DNA from: Zeugodacus cucurbitae
Taxonomy: Eukaryota > Arthropoda > Insecta > Diptera > Tephritidae
DNA: 64,000 nucleotides
Assembly: GCF_028554725.1 (NCBI RefSeq)
Contig: NC_071667.1
Span: 86,838,001-86,902,000, forward strand
Direction of reading: 5' to 3'
Below the pieces are notes generated by a model. The model ran no database searches. It had not been told where the DNA came from and was given only the letters and a program-made list of their open reading frames with translations. The translations under genes and the position numbers were made by a program. Below, in pieces: positions 24,601 through 37,100 of the stretch; the stretch's first letter is position 1, and every line of letters begins with the position of its first letter.

Positions 24601-27600
24601 CAACAAAAGTTGCTAAAGAGAGTATTATAGTTTTGTTCACATAACGGTTGTTTGTAACACCAAACGAGTTAGATATAGGGTTATATATGCCAAAGTGATC
24701 AGGGTGAAGAGTGGAGTTCAAATCCGAATTTCTTTCTGTCCGTCCGTCCGTTTGTACAAGCTGTAACTTGAGTAAAAATTAAGATATCTAGATGAAACTT
24801 GGCACTTGGCAAAACCGAAAACACATAAAGTACCATAAATAAAGCTATGGATATAAAATTTGGTATGAAGGATCGTACTATGAAGGGGCATATTTGGATG
24901 TAATTTTTTTGGGGAAGTGGGCGGGGCCCCGCCCCCTACTAAGTTTTTTGTATATATCTCGCAAACCAATAGAGCTATCTAAACCAAACTTTCTGCAGTC
25001 GTTTTTTTAGTCACTTCCTAATACAGTCCAAAAATGAAAGAAATCGGATCATAACCACGCCCACCTCCCATACAAAAGTTAGGTTGAAAATTACTAAAAG
25101 TGGGTTAATTCACTAACGAAAAACTGCGAAAAACGTCAAAAACACTAAATTTCTAATAAGAAATAGCAGATGAAAGCTGCAGTGAGATTTTTTTACAAAA
25201 TGAAAAATGGGTGTGGCGTCGCCCACTTATGCGTCAAAATCCATATCTCAGGAACTACTCGACCGATTTCAATGAAACTTGGTTTGTAATAGTTTCCTTA
25301 CATCCCAATGATATGTTGTGAAAATAGGCCAAATCGCTTCACAACCACGCCTACTTCCTATATACCAGAACTTTGAAGACAATCTGAATCGTTTACTTTA
25401 CAATATATAAAGTAAGCACTAGTGAAGATATCGGTGCAGAACTTTGCACAAATACTATGTTAATAGTGTGGTAGTCCCGAATCGCCGAAATCGGACCATA
25501 GGTTTTTAAGGCCCCATATATCGAACACGAGGACCTCGGTGCTTCTAAACTAATATGATGGTTTCCAACTTTCAATGGACTTTATACAATGTATATATAA
25601 TATAAATAAAGTTAAATAAATAAATTGCGAGAGTATAAAATGCTCGGTTACACCCGAACTTAGCCCTTCCTTACTTGTTTTTCCTATATTTTTTCGATTT
25701 ATTAGCGTAGTGTCTTGCGTTTGTATTTTTGTTTACGGTTCAACAATTTCACCATTTTAGATGAACTTAACTGATAACCATATCAAATGTTTTCATAATG
25801 GATTTGGGTGATTTTTGCACAGTTTGCAGCCGCACAAATACCCTGCAGGGAAATATAATTCTTATCAGTTGTTTTAAAGCTATTTAAGGTAATTTGAACG
25901 GTAATCCCTACTATTTAGCGGATTAACTCTTTTCTAAAAAGTGTGTATTTTGTAATTTGGTATCGCTCTACGAGACCAGTTTTAACGACAACACGGCGAT
26001 AGTTAAAAATAAATTATTATGTATACTTGTATTTTCCAGGCGTACATACATATTTATTTTCTCTTAAAACTAAAATTTAGTTTGAAAAATAGATGGAATC
26101 GATCTTTGCCACAAATATACCGTGTATCTTGCTTCATAGTTAGATTTCTTGCTGTCCAAATGTCCGCTATACATTCAATACATTTGTGGCAATGATTGAG
26201 TCCATCCACTTTTGAAACTATTTTTTTTTTTTTAGTTTTAAGAGAAAATAATTTGTTTGTCAATTAAGATCTAACTTTAAATTCTTTCACTACACATTGG
26301 CGAGTTCTTTGGCTTAGAAACAACTTTTATCACGAAGCAAAGAGGTGATAAAAATATCGAATTATATCTCCGCAGATAAATGCATGACCAAAAATATAAA
26401 TATTGCAAAAACAGTTGCAGAAACAGCGGTATTGGGTATATTACGTAACTATCTACATAAATTCAAAACTATACTATTTATTCGTCACATACATATGTAT
26501 GTGTTTGCATATGGGAATGCAGATATACATATATGTATGTGTATGTATGTACATATAAACAAATATATTGATTGATAAGAGGAGCATGCTTTTAAATTAT
26601 TTCCTTTATTGCTTTGGTGTTCCTACTTACAGTCAATTTACATATGTATGCACATATGTATATAATAGGCAAATAAAATGCATTCAAGTTCGGAGATTAA
26701 CATAACCTCAATTCAATGATTGACAGTGAACGTCAAGGAGCGGAGATAAGCGCGAAATTGCAACAAAATACAATGTCATCGACAAAACATGATTTAATTG
26801 CAAGAAAACTCTGATATTTTTATGGCACAATAATCTCTACAGAGAAGAATAGTCTTTCAAAAGAACGATTTTCCTTTTTAGCATCCAGCCGGTACTGAAA
26901 ACAGTTGTCCAAATATTAACTCGAAAAACAGTTTATGATTTCAAGTACATAAATAACACAATTTCGTACTGTAATGATTTGTGTCTAAGTGGTTACATTG
27001 TCGATAGGGTTTTTATGTTGTGTTAATTATTGCTCAAAGTGCGGTGCTCCATTGCAGTAGTTTAAATTCTCGTAAATTCATTTTTTTAATATCCTTCAAT
27101 ATTTCGTCTACATTACTTTACGACGAGAATTCAAATAAATGGGAATTGATTATTATTCTTACCTTCAAGGTGGTTTTATGGGTGATATTGCCTTGCCTGA
27201 CGTCACCTATGACGGCGAACCCATTGTTGCACATACTTTTGTTATTCCAGTGGAAGAGAGACAAGAAAATGGCGTCGATAATAAAAGTTCAGCCAAACAG
27301 GATGAAGTGGATGAGAATGACGCCTGGCAATGGCAATCGGATTCGGCAGACACACCAACAACCTCCATTAAATTCAATGCATCTTTTCAACAAGAATTGG
27401 AAATTCTCAAGCAGGAAGTGTACCACGAAGGCTTGCAAGTGGAAGAGGAGGGCTTAACTCATATCATTCGGAAAAAAACCAAATTGCCGAGCACTCGTTT
27501 TGACTTCAAGGACAAGAAAAATGAGCGTATTAGCAATGATCCGTCTTTGGTGAGTTTATGTATGTAGTATATGTTCATAAATATTCTAAATATTCGTGTT

Positions 27601-30600
27601 GCTCTTGGAAATCAAAGATATACATACTCTTGATTTTATCAATTAGTTGAAATTCAGCATGTGGGTATTTATATTCATGTCGATTGTCATACTCTAAAAC
27701 AATGGTCCCATTTTCCTTTCAAGGACTGTGTAGAGAATATTTCTTTACAGCGGATTTAGCTGAGGAGTTCTAATTATTTTAGAATACTGTTGTTTTTTTC
27801 ATTTTTTTATTAAGATTCTTCTTTTCAAAACCCTGCTTTGTTTAAACGGAGCAATCATATATAATATATTTCATTATAATTAGAAGCTCATAGTAAGAGT
27901 TTTGTTTATTCTTCCATTTAATTGTCTCCAAATTAACATCACACAAGTCGGCCAATGAACCTGTTAAACCCAAAAGCTTTTCTTCAAATACAAATAATTT
28001 GATGAAGAACTTGAAAAATGAAGTTATCACTAACAGCAAGGATAATGACGATGGTAATGGCAACCATTATAAACCTAATCCCATTTACCAACCAGTAGAT
28101 GGATCCTTCTTTGATGCAAAACCAGCAAGTAGTGAGAAACCCAAAGATAACGGCACGAACACAACACATTTATCAGGTCTAAGCCAGCAACAAAAGTTGC
28201 GTCAGCGGGCTCTGAGCAGTGGCAGTGGAGGAACTGGTGGATTATATACGCGACCCGGAAAAGCAACGACTTTTGATGCAAATGGTAAAGTAGAATCGAT
28301 TGCGCTGCATCGCAGTGGCGAATATTTCGGACCATCAGTAAGTAATGAAAGACCGATCGACGTAGAAAAACTACGCAAGAGTTCATTTATCATTAGCAAT
28401 CGCAATGTTGATCAACGTAAAATACAGTCGAACACAAAAGACATTGAAGTGGATGCGGGCAATAATTTTGTTGCTGAACGCCGCATGGTGATACTGCCGA
28501 CGTCGCTACCGACGCAGCGTTCGACATTGCCAAATGTGTACAGTAATGCTGGCGGTAATGGCATGAAATTGGACGACGTTGATTTTTTGCATTCCGAAGG
28601 CCCTGTGCGAAGACGACATAGACGTGGACGCAAGCATCGGTGAGTTCCCATACTAATGCTTAGCACAAATTCAAACTCATCCAATACCTCGTAACCCAGT
28701 CACATAGTAAATACCAACCGATAACTTTTGTTTCAGACGAAGTTCAGACTTTCGACACACTGACTTCAATATAAAGCTGCAACGCCTGAAGGAGGAACTC
28801 AACCGTCCAGTTCATACTGTGCACGCTTATCAAACACAAATGCACCATCATCGTGCAACATACTCAACTACCAAACACCACTCACAAACTAAGAAAGGAT
28901 TTGGTAAAGTTGAATTTGAGAATACAGAAGCTGCCAATGTGCGGCTACTGGAACTGGAGTACGAAGAGCAGAAGCAACAGCTGGTACCAGAATGGCCAAA
29001 ACAGCATAACACAAGCAAAAATGTTAATTATTCTACGCATCTAAGCGATGAGATGGGAGAAGGAGCAAGAAATATCGTCGAATCAAGTGCAAATTTGGCT
29101 GGAGAGAGTGGCAGCAAAGTGGAGGCACCATTGGAAATGGAACTTCGAAATGCTGAGTGAGTTTAGATATGAATAGTAATGTTTATAAGCTTTGCAAAAT
29201 TCGTCCATTCATGATAGATTAATAATATATTGTTTAAAATGATTTTGATTTATAATTTTGATTTACAACGAGCTTTCTGTACAAAGAACTGTTATTCGCA
29301 GAAATTCAAGGCTATTGAAAACGCGCAATCGCATGGTGCGTGCAGTGACTGCCAAAAAGGAACGCATCTGGGATTACGGTGTCATTCCGTATGAGATCGA
29401 CGGTAACTTTAGTGGGCTGCACAAGGCTCTCTTCAAACAGGCAATGCGACATTGGGAAAACTCCACTTGTATCAAATTCATCGAACGCGATCCGGAAATA
29501 CATCCCAATTATATTGTGTTTACAGTGCGCAGTTGTGGGTGAGCTAACAAAAAAGAATAGATCTTAGTCCAAAGTATATACACTTTCTGCCTTTTGTATC
29601 CGTGAATTCATATTCATTTGTGTATAAGCGAAACCTCCTTTGAGTCCATTCATTTTGTTTATGGCTATTTAAACACTTTCCACAGTTGCTGTTCATTTGT
29701 TGGCAAACGAGGCAATGGAGCGCAAGCTATATCAATCGGTCGCAATTGCGACAAATTCGGTATTGTAGTGCATGAACTGGGCCATGTCGTTGGCTTTTGG
29801 CATGAACACACACGGCCCGACCGCGAAAAGCACGTCGTCATAGAGCACAACAACATCATGAAGGGACAAGACTATAACTTTAACAAACTAACACCAGAGG
29901 AGGTCGACTCGCTGGGCCTGCCGTACGACTATGACTCAATCATGCACTATGCACGAAACACATTCTCCAAAGGTACTTACTTGGATACAATACTGCCAAT
30001 TGAAGTGAAGGGTAAGAAGCGGCCCGAAATCGGCCAACGCTTGCGTTTGAGTGCCGGTGACATTGCGCAAGCAAATTTACTCTACAAGTGTCCCAAGTGC
30101 GGTCGTACGTTTCAAGAAAATACAGGTATATTCGCCAGTCCATCATATTACACAGCTGGCGCATTGACGAACGAGACCGAGATGTGTGAGTGGCGCATCA
30201 CAGCTACACATGGTGAGCGTGTGGTCTTAAAGTTGGAGAATATGGTAGGTACATCTATAACTATTAGTGGATAAAATGTATTAGAAGAGCCCTCTATACA
30301 TTACAAAAGTGTTGGTGAATAATTATATATATATATATGTATATGTGTTTATACATATGATAACACCTCGAACTATCAAAAGGAATTGATTTCTAGGTGT
30401 TATTCGTCCACCTGTCCGCCGGCAAGTTCTAACTTGTTATTTAATCATATAATATGAACGGAAATGAATATAAAGTTTTATAAAGTCACAATAGTCATTC
30501 TTAACTCAAACTAATATTCTTAGAATAGAGATTTGACCGTCTGATAAATGAGATCTATACATTTAGCTAAATCCGATATAATGAATAATCTATATATACA

Positions 30601-33600
30601 CTTTTCTCGGTTCACTTTATACTATATATTTCGCATATCTTAATGATAATACGTGAATATGTTATTGTATATATTGTTTAGTGTCAAAAATAAATGTTCA
30701 TGGGTTTTAAAGGCCCATAGTCCTTTTGTTGATTTTAGGACTTTAATATCGGGCAGATCAAAATGTTATTGCCCATCAAATATTAATGAATTTTGGGTTT
30801 ATTTCTTTTGCAAAACTTCATTACTTTTATTTTAGCATTTTGAAAGTAGTCATTCGATGATATACCGATATTTTATATACTCGTATATTATAGTCTTTAT
30901 TTTGACGTATTTCAGAATATATTCAAGTCAAACAATTGTCAAACCGATTACTTAGAAGTACGAGATGGTTATTACATCAAATCTCCTTTGATTAAACGAT
31001 TCTGTGGCAAAGTGAATGGAGAGATTCTAAAAACAGAGTCGAGTCGTATGCTCCTGACTTACGTTAATACGCATCGAATGGAGGGCTATCGCGGTTTCAA
31101 GGCTGAATTCGATGGTAAGTAGACAGATATCCAAATTTAAATTAATTTTTTCAAAAAAATATATTAAATCATTATTAACTAGACATATAACTTTTTTTTA
31201 ACAAACATACATTACACCCCATATGTATGCATATCTCAATCCTTTTCCTTTCATATTATTGTGTTTATAGTAATCTGTGGGGGTGAAATGTCTGTTGACG
31301 ATACCGAGGGACGCCTAGAATCGCCCAACTATCCACTGGATTATCTGCCAAGCAAAGAGTGTGTGTGGAAAATCACCGTCCCGAGAGGTTATCAAGTTGC
31401 ACTCAAATTCCAATCGTTCGAAGTGGAGAATCATGACAGTTGTGTATACGATTATGTTGAGGTGCGAGACGGTGCAACCGAGGACGCGCAGTTGATTGGC
31501 GTCTTTTGCGGATACAAACCTCCACCAAACATGAAGTGAGTATAGAAGAATAGAAGTAAGTGTGTAAGTGTGCGTTAATAGCATACAAACTTAAGCAGAA
31601 CTGCATAGACAAATAGTTTCGTCAGCAGCTTAAATCGGTCGGCTATCCTATACTTAACGGTCCGAATACATGGGTCGTGGCCATAACCCGACTTGTATTT
31701 GTTGTTGATGGCGCAATTGAAAGTGAAAGTTTTTAACTGCACGCTACTCTTTTCCCCATTTGATGTGTGTTTTTGGTTTTTTTCATTGTCGCTTTGTAGG
31801 TCAAGTGGCAATGCTATGTACGTGAAGTTCCTGTCAGACTCATCTGTACAGAAAGCCGGCTTCTCGGCTATTTTTATGAAGGAGGTGGATGAGTGCGAGA
31901 CCCAGAATCATGGCTGCGAACACGACTGCATCAATACCCTAGGCGGTTACGAGTGCAGCTGTCATATTGGCTATGAGCTGCATAGCGATAAGAAACACTG
32001 CGAAGGTACTTGTATATTCACATAAATATATGTACGTATATACTCCCAAGTACATATAATATATATATATATACATACGTGCTTACACGTTTGTACGGTG
32101 TTATTGTTAGTAACTGTTCTTCATTGACTACAAATATCGCACTCTAATTGTAGATGCATGCGGCGGCGTGATCGAATACCCCAACGGTACAATCAGCTCT
32201 CCATCGTTCCCAGACACATACCCGGTGCTAAAGGAATGCATTTGGGAAATAATAGCGCCACCAAAACACAAGATATCATTGAATTTCACCCATTTCGATC
32301 TCGAGGGCAACACTCAACAGCAAACGGATTGCGGATATGACTCGGTCACCATATATTCAAAGCTCAGCGAGAATCGATTGAAGCGCATAGGTACGTATTG
32401 TGGCACCGCCATACCACCCACAGCCACATCTGAGGGAAATGCGCTACGTATTGAATTCCATTCGGATAAGACTATACAGGGCACCGGCTTCGCTGCGGTC
32501 TTCTTCACCGACATCGACGAGTGTTCCACCAACAATGGCGGCTGCCAGCATGAGTGCCGCAACACTATCGGCTCGTACATGTGCTTCTGCCACAATGGCT
32601 ATTCGCTTCATGAGAACGGACACGATTGCAAGGAGGGCGAATGCAAACATGAAATATCCGCTCCTTTTGGCACTATTTACAGCCCGAATTTTCCGGATCT
32701 CTATCCGCCGAATGCTGATTGCGTTTGGCACTTTTCCACCACACCAGGTCATCGCATCAAATTGATATTCAATGAATTTAATGTGGAATCACACCAGGTG
32801 AGTGCACAGTTTGCATTTCAGTAACGTAATTACTCGAATACGTAAGGATATTTAAGATTACATAATGCATACGCATATTGTACGTGGTTAGAGTATTAGT
32901 AAAAGTGTTTCCCAAAAATTCACAGGAATGCGCCTACGACAATGTGGCTGTGTACGATGGAGAGTCCGAGAGCAGTTCTCTATTGGGCCACTTTTGTGGT
33001 GACAAAATACCTTATCCGATCTCCTCTACAACAAATCAGCTTTATATGGTATTCAAAACGGACAAAAATAAACAAATGGCCGGATTTACGGCGATACATT
33101 CAACATGTGAGTCTTAGAAAAGTGGTTAAAATATGTGTAAAATTGAATATTTCAACGATTTCTTTCTAATTCTACTGCTTAATTTAATGGCCTGGAGCAG
33201 CTTGTGGTGGTTACTTGCGTGCCACGAATCAAATACAGCAATTTTACTCGCATGCACTCTTCGGCAACCGCAACTACAATGAGAATATGGACTGCGAGTG
33301 GACGATTCAAGCGCCGGCCAGCAGCAATGTGCAGTTACTCTTCCTCACATTCGACATCGAAGCTAGTGAAAACTGCACTTACGATTATGTGCAAGTGTAC
33401 TCAGGTATGGAGGATACCAGCGGCCCTATGTACGGCCAATATTGCGGCAATACGGTATGTTACTTTACTCGTACTCTGCCCTCTCAATTGATATGAACAT
33501 AAACATATATTTCGCAGCTTCCACAAGACATCATTTCACTGACAGATTCGTTGCTGGTGCGTTTTAAAACAGATGACACAGTCACCATGAAGGGTTTCTC

Positions 33601-33787
33601 CGCCTCCTATGTAGCCGTTGATCCATTCGAGAATAGTGACGAGGATTTCAATTCGTATAGCGCAGAACGTGCCACTCCCTTCCCGGGCTCATTGAAGAGC
33701 ATCTACGAAGACTCGTATGAGTACAGTGACTTTAGCGAGAATCAGTTAATCGTACGCCCCAGAGGTCGGCATTACAATAATTTCTAA
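18657..33787 (+). CDS. tok: Tolkin, BMP-1/Tolloid-family secreted metalloprotease
   Basis: This astacin-family zinc protease processes extracellular BMP/TGF-beta regulators and ligands. Exons: 18657-19488, 27170-27549, 27948-28639, 28737-29156, 29302-29538, 29686-30244, 30916-31114, 31271-31535, 31800-32005, 32154-32797, 32926-33106, 33201-33454, 33518-33787; 4068 nt, 1355 aa, phases checked. Residues 1-50 contain a hydrophobic signal/anchor. A very long propeptide (to about 788) has Asn-rich and His-rich tracts and the PCKAGGFMGDIAL latency motif (FXGD aspartate switch). RMVR|AVTAKK is a furin-type site. The catalytic domain has HELGHVVGFWHEHTR (H883, E884, H887, H893) and the Met-turn SIMHYA. 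The order CUB1-CUB2-EGF-CUB3-EGF-CUB4-CUB5 follows; both EGFs carry the calcium-binding DxDEC form. The long propeptide and upstream position identify tolkin rather than tolloid. AATAAA lies at 33887. Confidence 0.93.
24587..25682 (+). mobile_element. Interspersed non-coding repeat, copy A
   Basis: About 1.1 kb, starting TTATTATACTCTCGCAAC and ending CCTTCCTTACTTGTTTTT. It shares both ends and internal blocks with the inverted copy at 37101-38185. TATACTCTCGCAA near the left end is complementary to TTGCGAGAGTATA near the right end (25624-25637). A small hairpin (TCGG..CCGA) lies 20-30 nt before the right end. The interior has no long frame but holds phrases like GATTTCAATGAAACTTGG and GTGGGCGGGGC. 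Subterminal inverted repeats, a terminal hairpin and no clear target duplication resemble helentron/DINE-type elements; that assignment is inference. Confidence 0.65.
26054..26251. repeat. Long inverted repeat (foldback/hairpin) in tok intron 1
   Basis: The outer arms 26054-26075 and 26230-26251 are perfectly complementary over 22 bp (TTATTTTCTCTTAAAACTAA.. type). Inner arms 26079-26116 and 26182-26219 pair over 38 bp with few mismatches (AGTTTGAAAAATAGATGG against AGTTTCAAAAGTGGATGG). A poly-T run and a 65-nt loop interrupt. It would fold into a strong hairpin in the tok pre-mRNA. It could be a MITE or a hairpin-RNA precursor. Confidence 0.75.
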
Positions 33788-33886
33788 AACGCGGCCAATC
33801 CGGCCAATCGGTGGCATCCTCCCATATTCTATGTAACTCCTTGAGATTGGCGAAAACAGATGAGAAGAGTTCTGAAGCGGAGGAAG

Positions 33887-33892
33887 AATAAA
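33887..33892 (+). terminator. tok poly(A) signal
   Basis: AATAAA 100 nt after the tok stop codon. A second AATAAA-like site follows near 33923. Confidence 0.55.
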
Positions 33893-34849
33893 ATGAAAGT
33901 GGGTAGAATAAAAGGTAGACGCAATAAAAATATGATGTGGATACACACATAATTGAAAATATTGACAATAGCGAAAAATACTCGTATCAAATAGAATTTA
34001 GACTTTTCATCTTCTAAAGCATATCAAATGTAAATCTCATCATCAAGTTAAAATATAGTACGAATAATGTAACCGAAAATTTAATATTTTAGTCTATTAG
34101 GTGAAAACAAATATTTAAGTGTGCAATTTACTTATTTAAATAGAAATCAAAAATTTAGAATTAGTAAAACTGAAAGTGTCGTAAAATACTTAAATTACAT
34201 AAATTATGGATTTTGTAAATTTCAATTGGATTGAACTTTCATAAAGAGGGAATATTGAAATTGTGAATTGTGGATTGCAATCGTCCAAACATTGCAAACA
34301 AAAATTGCTTGTATCGCAAATTTACTTTAAGTATAAAACATGTTTTTTAAGAAGAATTTAGAACATCTGAATATAGTATGTATTTATGAAAAATTATATA
34401 TTTTAGAAATATAGAGTATATCTACAATCTGATGGCAACTTTTACAAAAATAATTGATATTGTCATATAAACGAGTTATTTAGGATTTTCTATGATAATT
34501 GCATTTATAAATAACGTATAATCGATCTTGAACTACTCACGTACATACATATATCTTTTCCTTGTTCTTTGTAGACGTTCATGGTATATCGGAAACCTTA
34601 TCATATCTACTTTATATCCTTCATGTAATGAAATATAATATTTATACAAGAAAATCAAATAATAAAATAATGTCGAAATCTTATGCGTACATATACCATG
34701 TAGGTATAAAACCTGTCCCCGAAACTTGTTTGTGTTAAATATAATAAATTGCAATCAAATTGGTTGCGTAAAATATTTAGACTTTACTTAATAAATACAA
34801 TAAACATAGGAACTAGAACAAAAGGAATTTTATTTTTAAATTTATACAG

Positions 34850-36015
34850 GTTATACAGGTAGGCCCACTTTTTTGTCAAAACCCATATTATGAAATTACT
34901 CGACAAATTTCAAACAAAAAAATGTTTAAAATCGGTTGACAACCACGACCCATATAACACAATACTGGATTCCACCCGATTCGTTTACTTTAAATATATA
35001 TAACAAAATATTGCACTAATACTACATTAGATGTGAGGCATCGCTCATTTAAAAATTGTCCAAAGCAAGCGAATATAAGGACTTAACACTTAGTACCTGT
35101 GAATAAACTGTTTTTCGAAATCGAACTTTGTATCTGAAAAAGTGTTTGCGGGGAGTTCTTTTCCATTACTTTAATGTGAAGAAAAGTCAAAAGTCCTCGT
35201 ATTTTGCTGGAAATTTATGGTGAGCTGAGCAAACGTATCAAAAGTGGTTGGTATGCTTTTAAAGTGACGTATGGTGACTACTGATGAAAAATGGATCCAT
35301 TACGACAATCCTAAATGCAAAAAGTTATATGTGAAGCCTGGTCAACTAGCCAAATCAACCCCAAAGCTGAATATCCATGAAGTCAAGGTAATACTCTGTA
35401 TTTGCCTAAACCTGACTGTGAACCTTCAAACTATAAACGTTACGTTACGTTAAAGGTGAACAAACCTGACATAAACAATTCTGACAATTCTCACGTAAAA
35501 ATAAAAACCTTCACTTACTTAACCCTCCAAAAATATAATCAAACCAGACCTCACGTAAGCCCATAGAATTTAGACAATCCTGCCCTACAAAACCCCCACT
35601 ATGTGTACAAACCTGACATTTTGTGACTCCTCACTATGTAAACAAGACTGGCCCCAGGTGCCCCTTAAAACATAAACAAATGTATGCCAAAGGTCTTTGA
35701 CCTCGACCAAAATGTAAGAAAACACCTGCCAGGTAATTTTTTGATCAATTCTATAAGCCTTCTCCTAGCCCCAATGTAACCAATATAGTTAGTTACATTT
35801 TATTATCCAGTATGTGAATCATTTCATTGAGGCAATACGTGGTTTAAGATATATTCACAAAGTGGTTGGTTTATTGTAATCTATTCACAATTCCATTAAA
35901 AAATATTGTAACGTATTTGAATTTGCTGGGCGTATTTTAATGCCTTTAAGCCGTTAAAATTGCGAGAGTCGAAAATTTTCGGTTACACCCGAATTTAGCC
36001 CTTCCTTACTTGTTT
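34850..36015 (+). mobile_element. Interspersed repeat fragment split by other DNA
   Basis: 34850-35040 matches the interior of copy A (ACTCGACAAATTTCAA, ..GGTTGACAACCACG.., ..GATTCGTTTACTTTA..). 35959-36015 matches its right end (TTGCGAGAGTC..CGGTTACACCCGAA..CCTTCCTTACTTG). Both pieces keep order and orientation, so this looks like one copy interrupted by mariner-derived and other DNA at about 35041-35950. Confidence 0.5.
35150..35410 (+). pseudogene. Mariner transposase fossil
   Basis: From 35271 the frame reads MVTTDEKWIHYDNPKCKKLY then VKPGQLAKSTPKLNIHEVKV. It matches the mariner catalytic region around the second aspartate (DEKWIHYDNPK; WVKPGQ block). Sequence just upstream is recognisable only with frame changes and stops. 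No intact transposase or clear TIRs remain. Confidence 0.75.
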
Positions 36016-36535
36016 ACAATTGAAATCAATATCAATATGTTCGGCGTATTTCAATATGATATTACACCTTATCAACGATATGTACATACACATATTATAT
36101 AAACAAACGTCAATTATTTTTGATAGTGAACGACAAAGGCAAAGCATTCTCTCCAATCCTATCTGAGATTCCTTTCGTCCTGCATCCTTACTTGTGGAGG
36201 ACATGCATTTTAGATTCATACATAGATAGTGTAGATGATAATGATAGTGTTGTTATTGTGGTTAGTTTATTTAGATTTTGTGTTCCTTGTTGTCGTTTCA
36301 TGTAGGTATAATATAATATATTATTATTCTTTGAATCTTTCAGTACATATACTTTAGCTAGATGAGGAGATGGTAATGATATGCATACATATGTATGTAT
36401 TTTTAAGAAATTGAAACTTCCAGGTAAACAAAGATTTCAAATGACATCGCGTTCCGTAACGATACACAAACCCTGACGAATGAACAGATTTATGATACTT
36501 ATACGAGTCTGTGTAGTATATTATTTATACTAGTA

Positions 36536-36980
36536 CAGTAAAATCCCGATTATCCGAATATAATAAAAAGAGCATGGAATAAATTATAAACTCTAACTCT
36601 ATCTAATTCTTCAATTGAACCGAACGACGAGAGAATAATAAGGAGTGGCTGAACTGCGTTAATGAATTCCTAATATTAACTGATGAAGAAATAATTGACG
36701 ATTTGAACAGTAAAGAGAAATAATGAACCTGGGGATTTATGTCAAGTACCATCGCACGCAGAAGCTTTTGAAGCTCTAGATGTAGCTGTTAAAAGGTTTG
36801 AAATATCGTGCGAATCGGATCCCATACAGTTGTTACAATTGAAGCGCATAATGGCCTTGGCCGCAATGCATTTACAACCAAAATGTTAAATTATATAAAT
36901 ATTTATTATCGTTATAGCTCGTGTTTCAGATATCGTATTATCTAAACGACGCATATAAAATCGATTGTCCGGACTTGTTA
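36536..36980 (+). mobile_element. Decayed pogo/Tigger-like element with transposase C-terminus
   Basis: The left end CAGTAAAATCCCGATTATCC follows a TA. The right end (about 36960-36980), in reverse complement, is a weak match. Inside, 36640-36890 translates in two frames as EWLNCVNEFLILTDEEIIDD.. and ..PSHAEAFEALDVAVKRFE..LLQLKRIMALAAM. This pattern is typical of the C-terminus of CENP-B/Tigger-like transposases. A frameshift separates the frames and the DDE domain is missing. Confidence 0.5.
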
Positions 36981-37100
36981 CAAACAAACAAACCACCATT
37001 ATCCCAATAATTGATCCGATCGATCATTTTAAGAAAACTACAAACAGTGGAAATGCTTTCCAGTTCACATAAAGGTTCTTTATAATATCAATAACATCTA

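Larger units (their letters stand above)
19489..27169 (+). other. tok intron 1 (7.7 kb)
   Basis: The donor is CCG|GTGAGT; the acceptor is CTTCAAG before GTGGTTTTATGG. It contains a full-length copy of the interspersed repeat (24587-25682), a foldback (26054-26251) and microsatellites. A 163-codon frame on the minus strand (21205-21696) shows no domain. Large first introns of developmental genes often hold enhancers; none can be recognised here. Confidence 0.7.
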
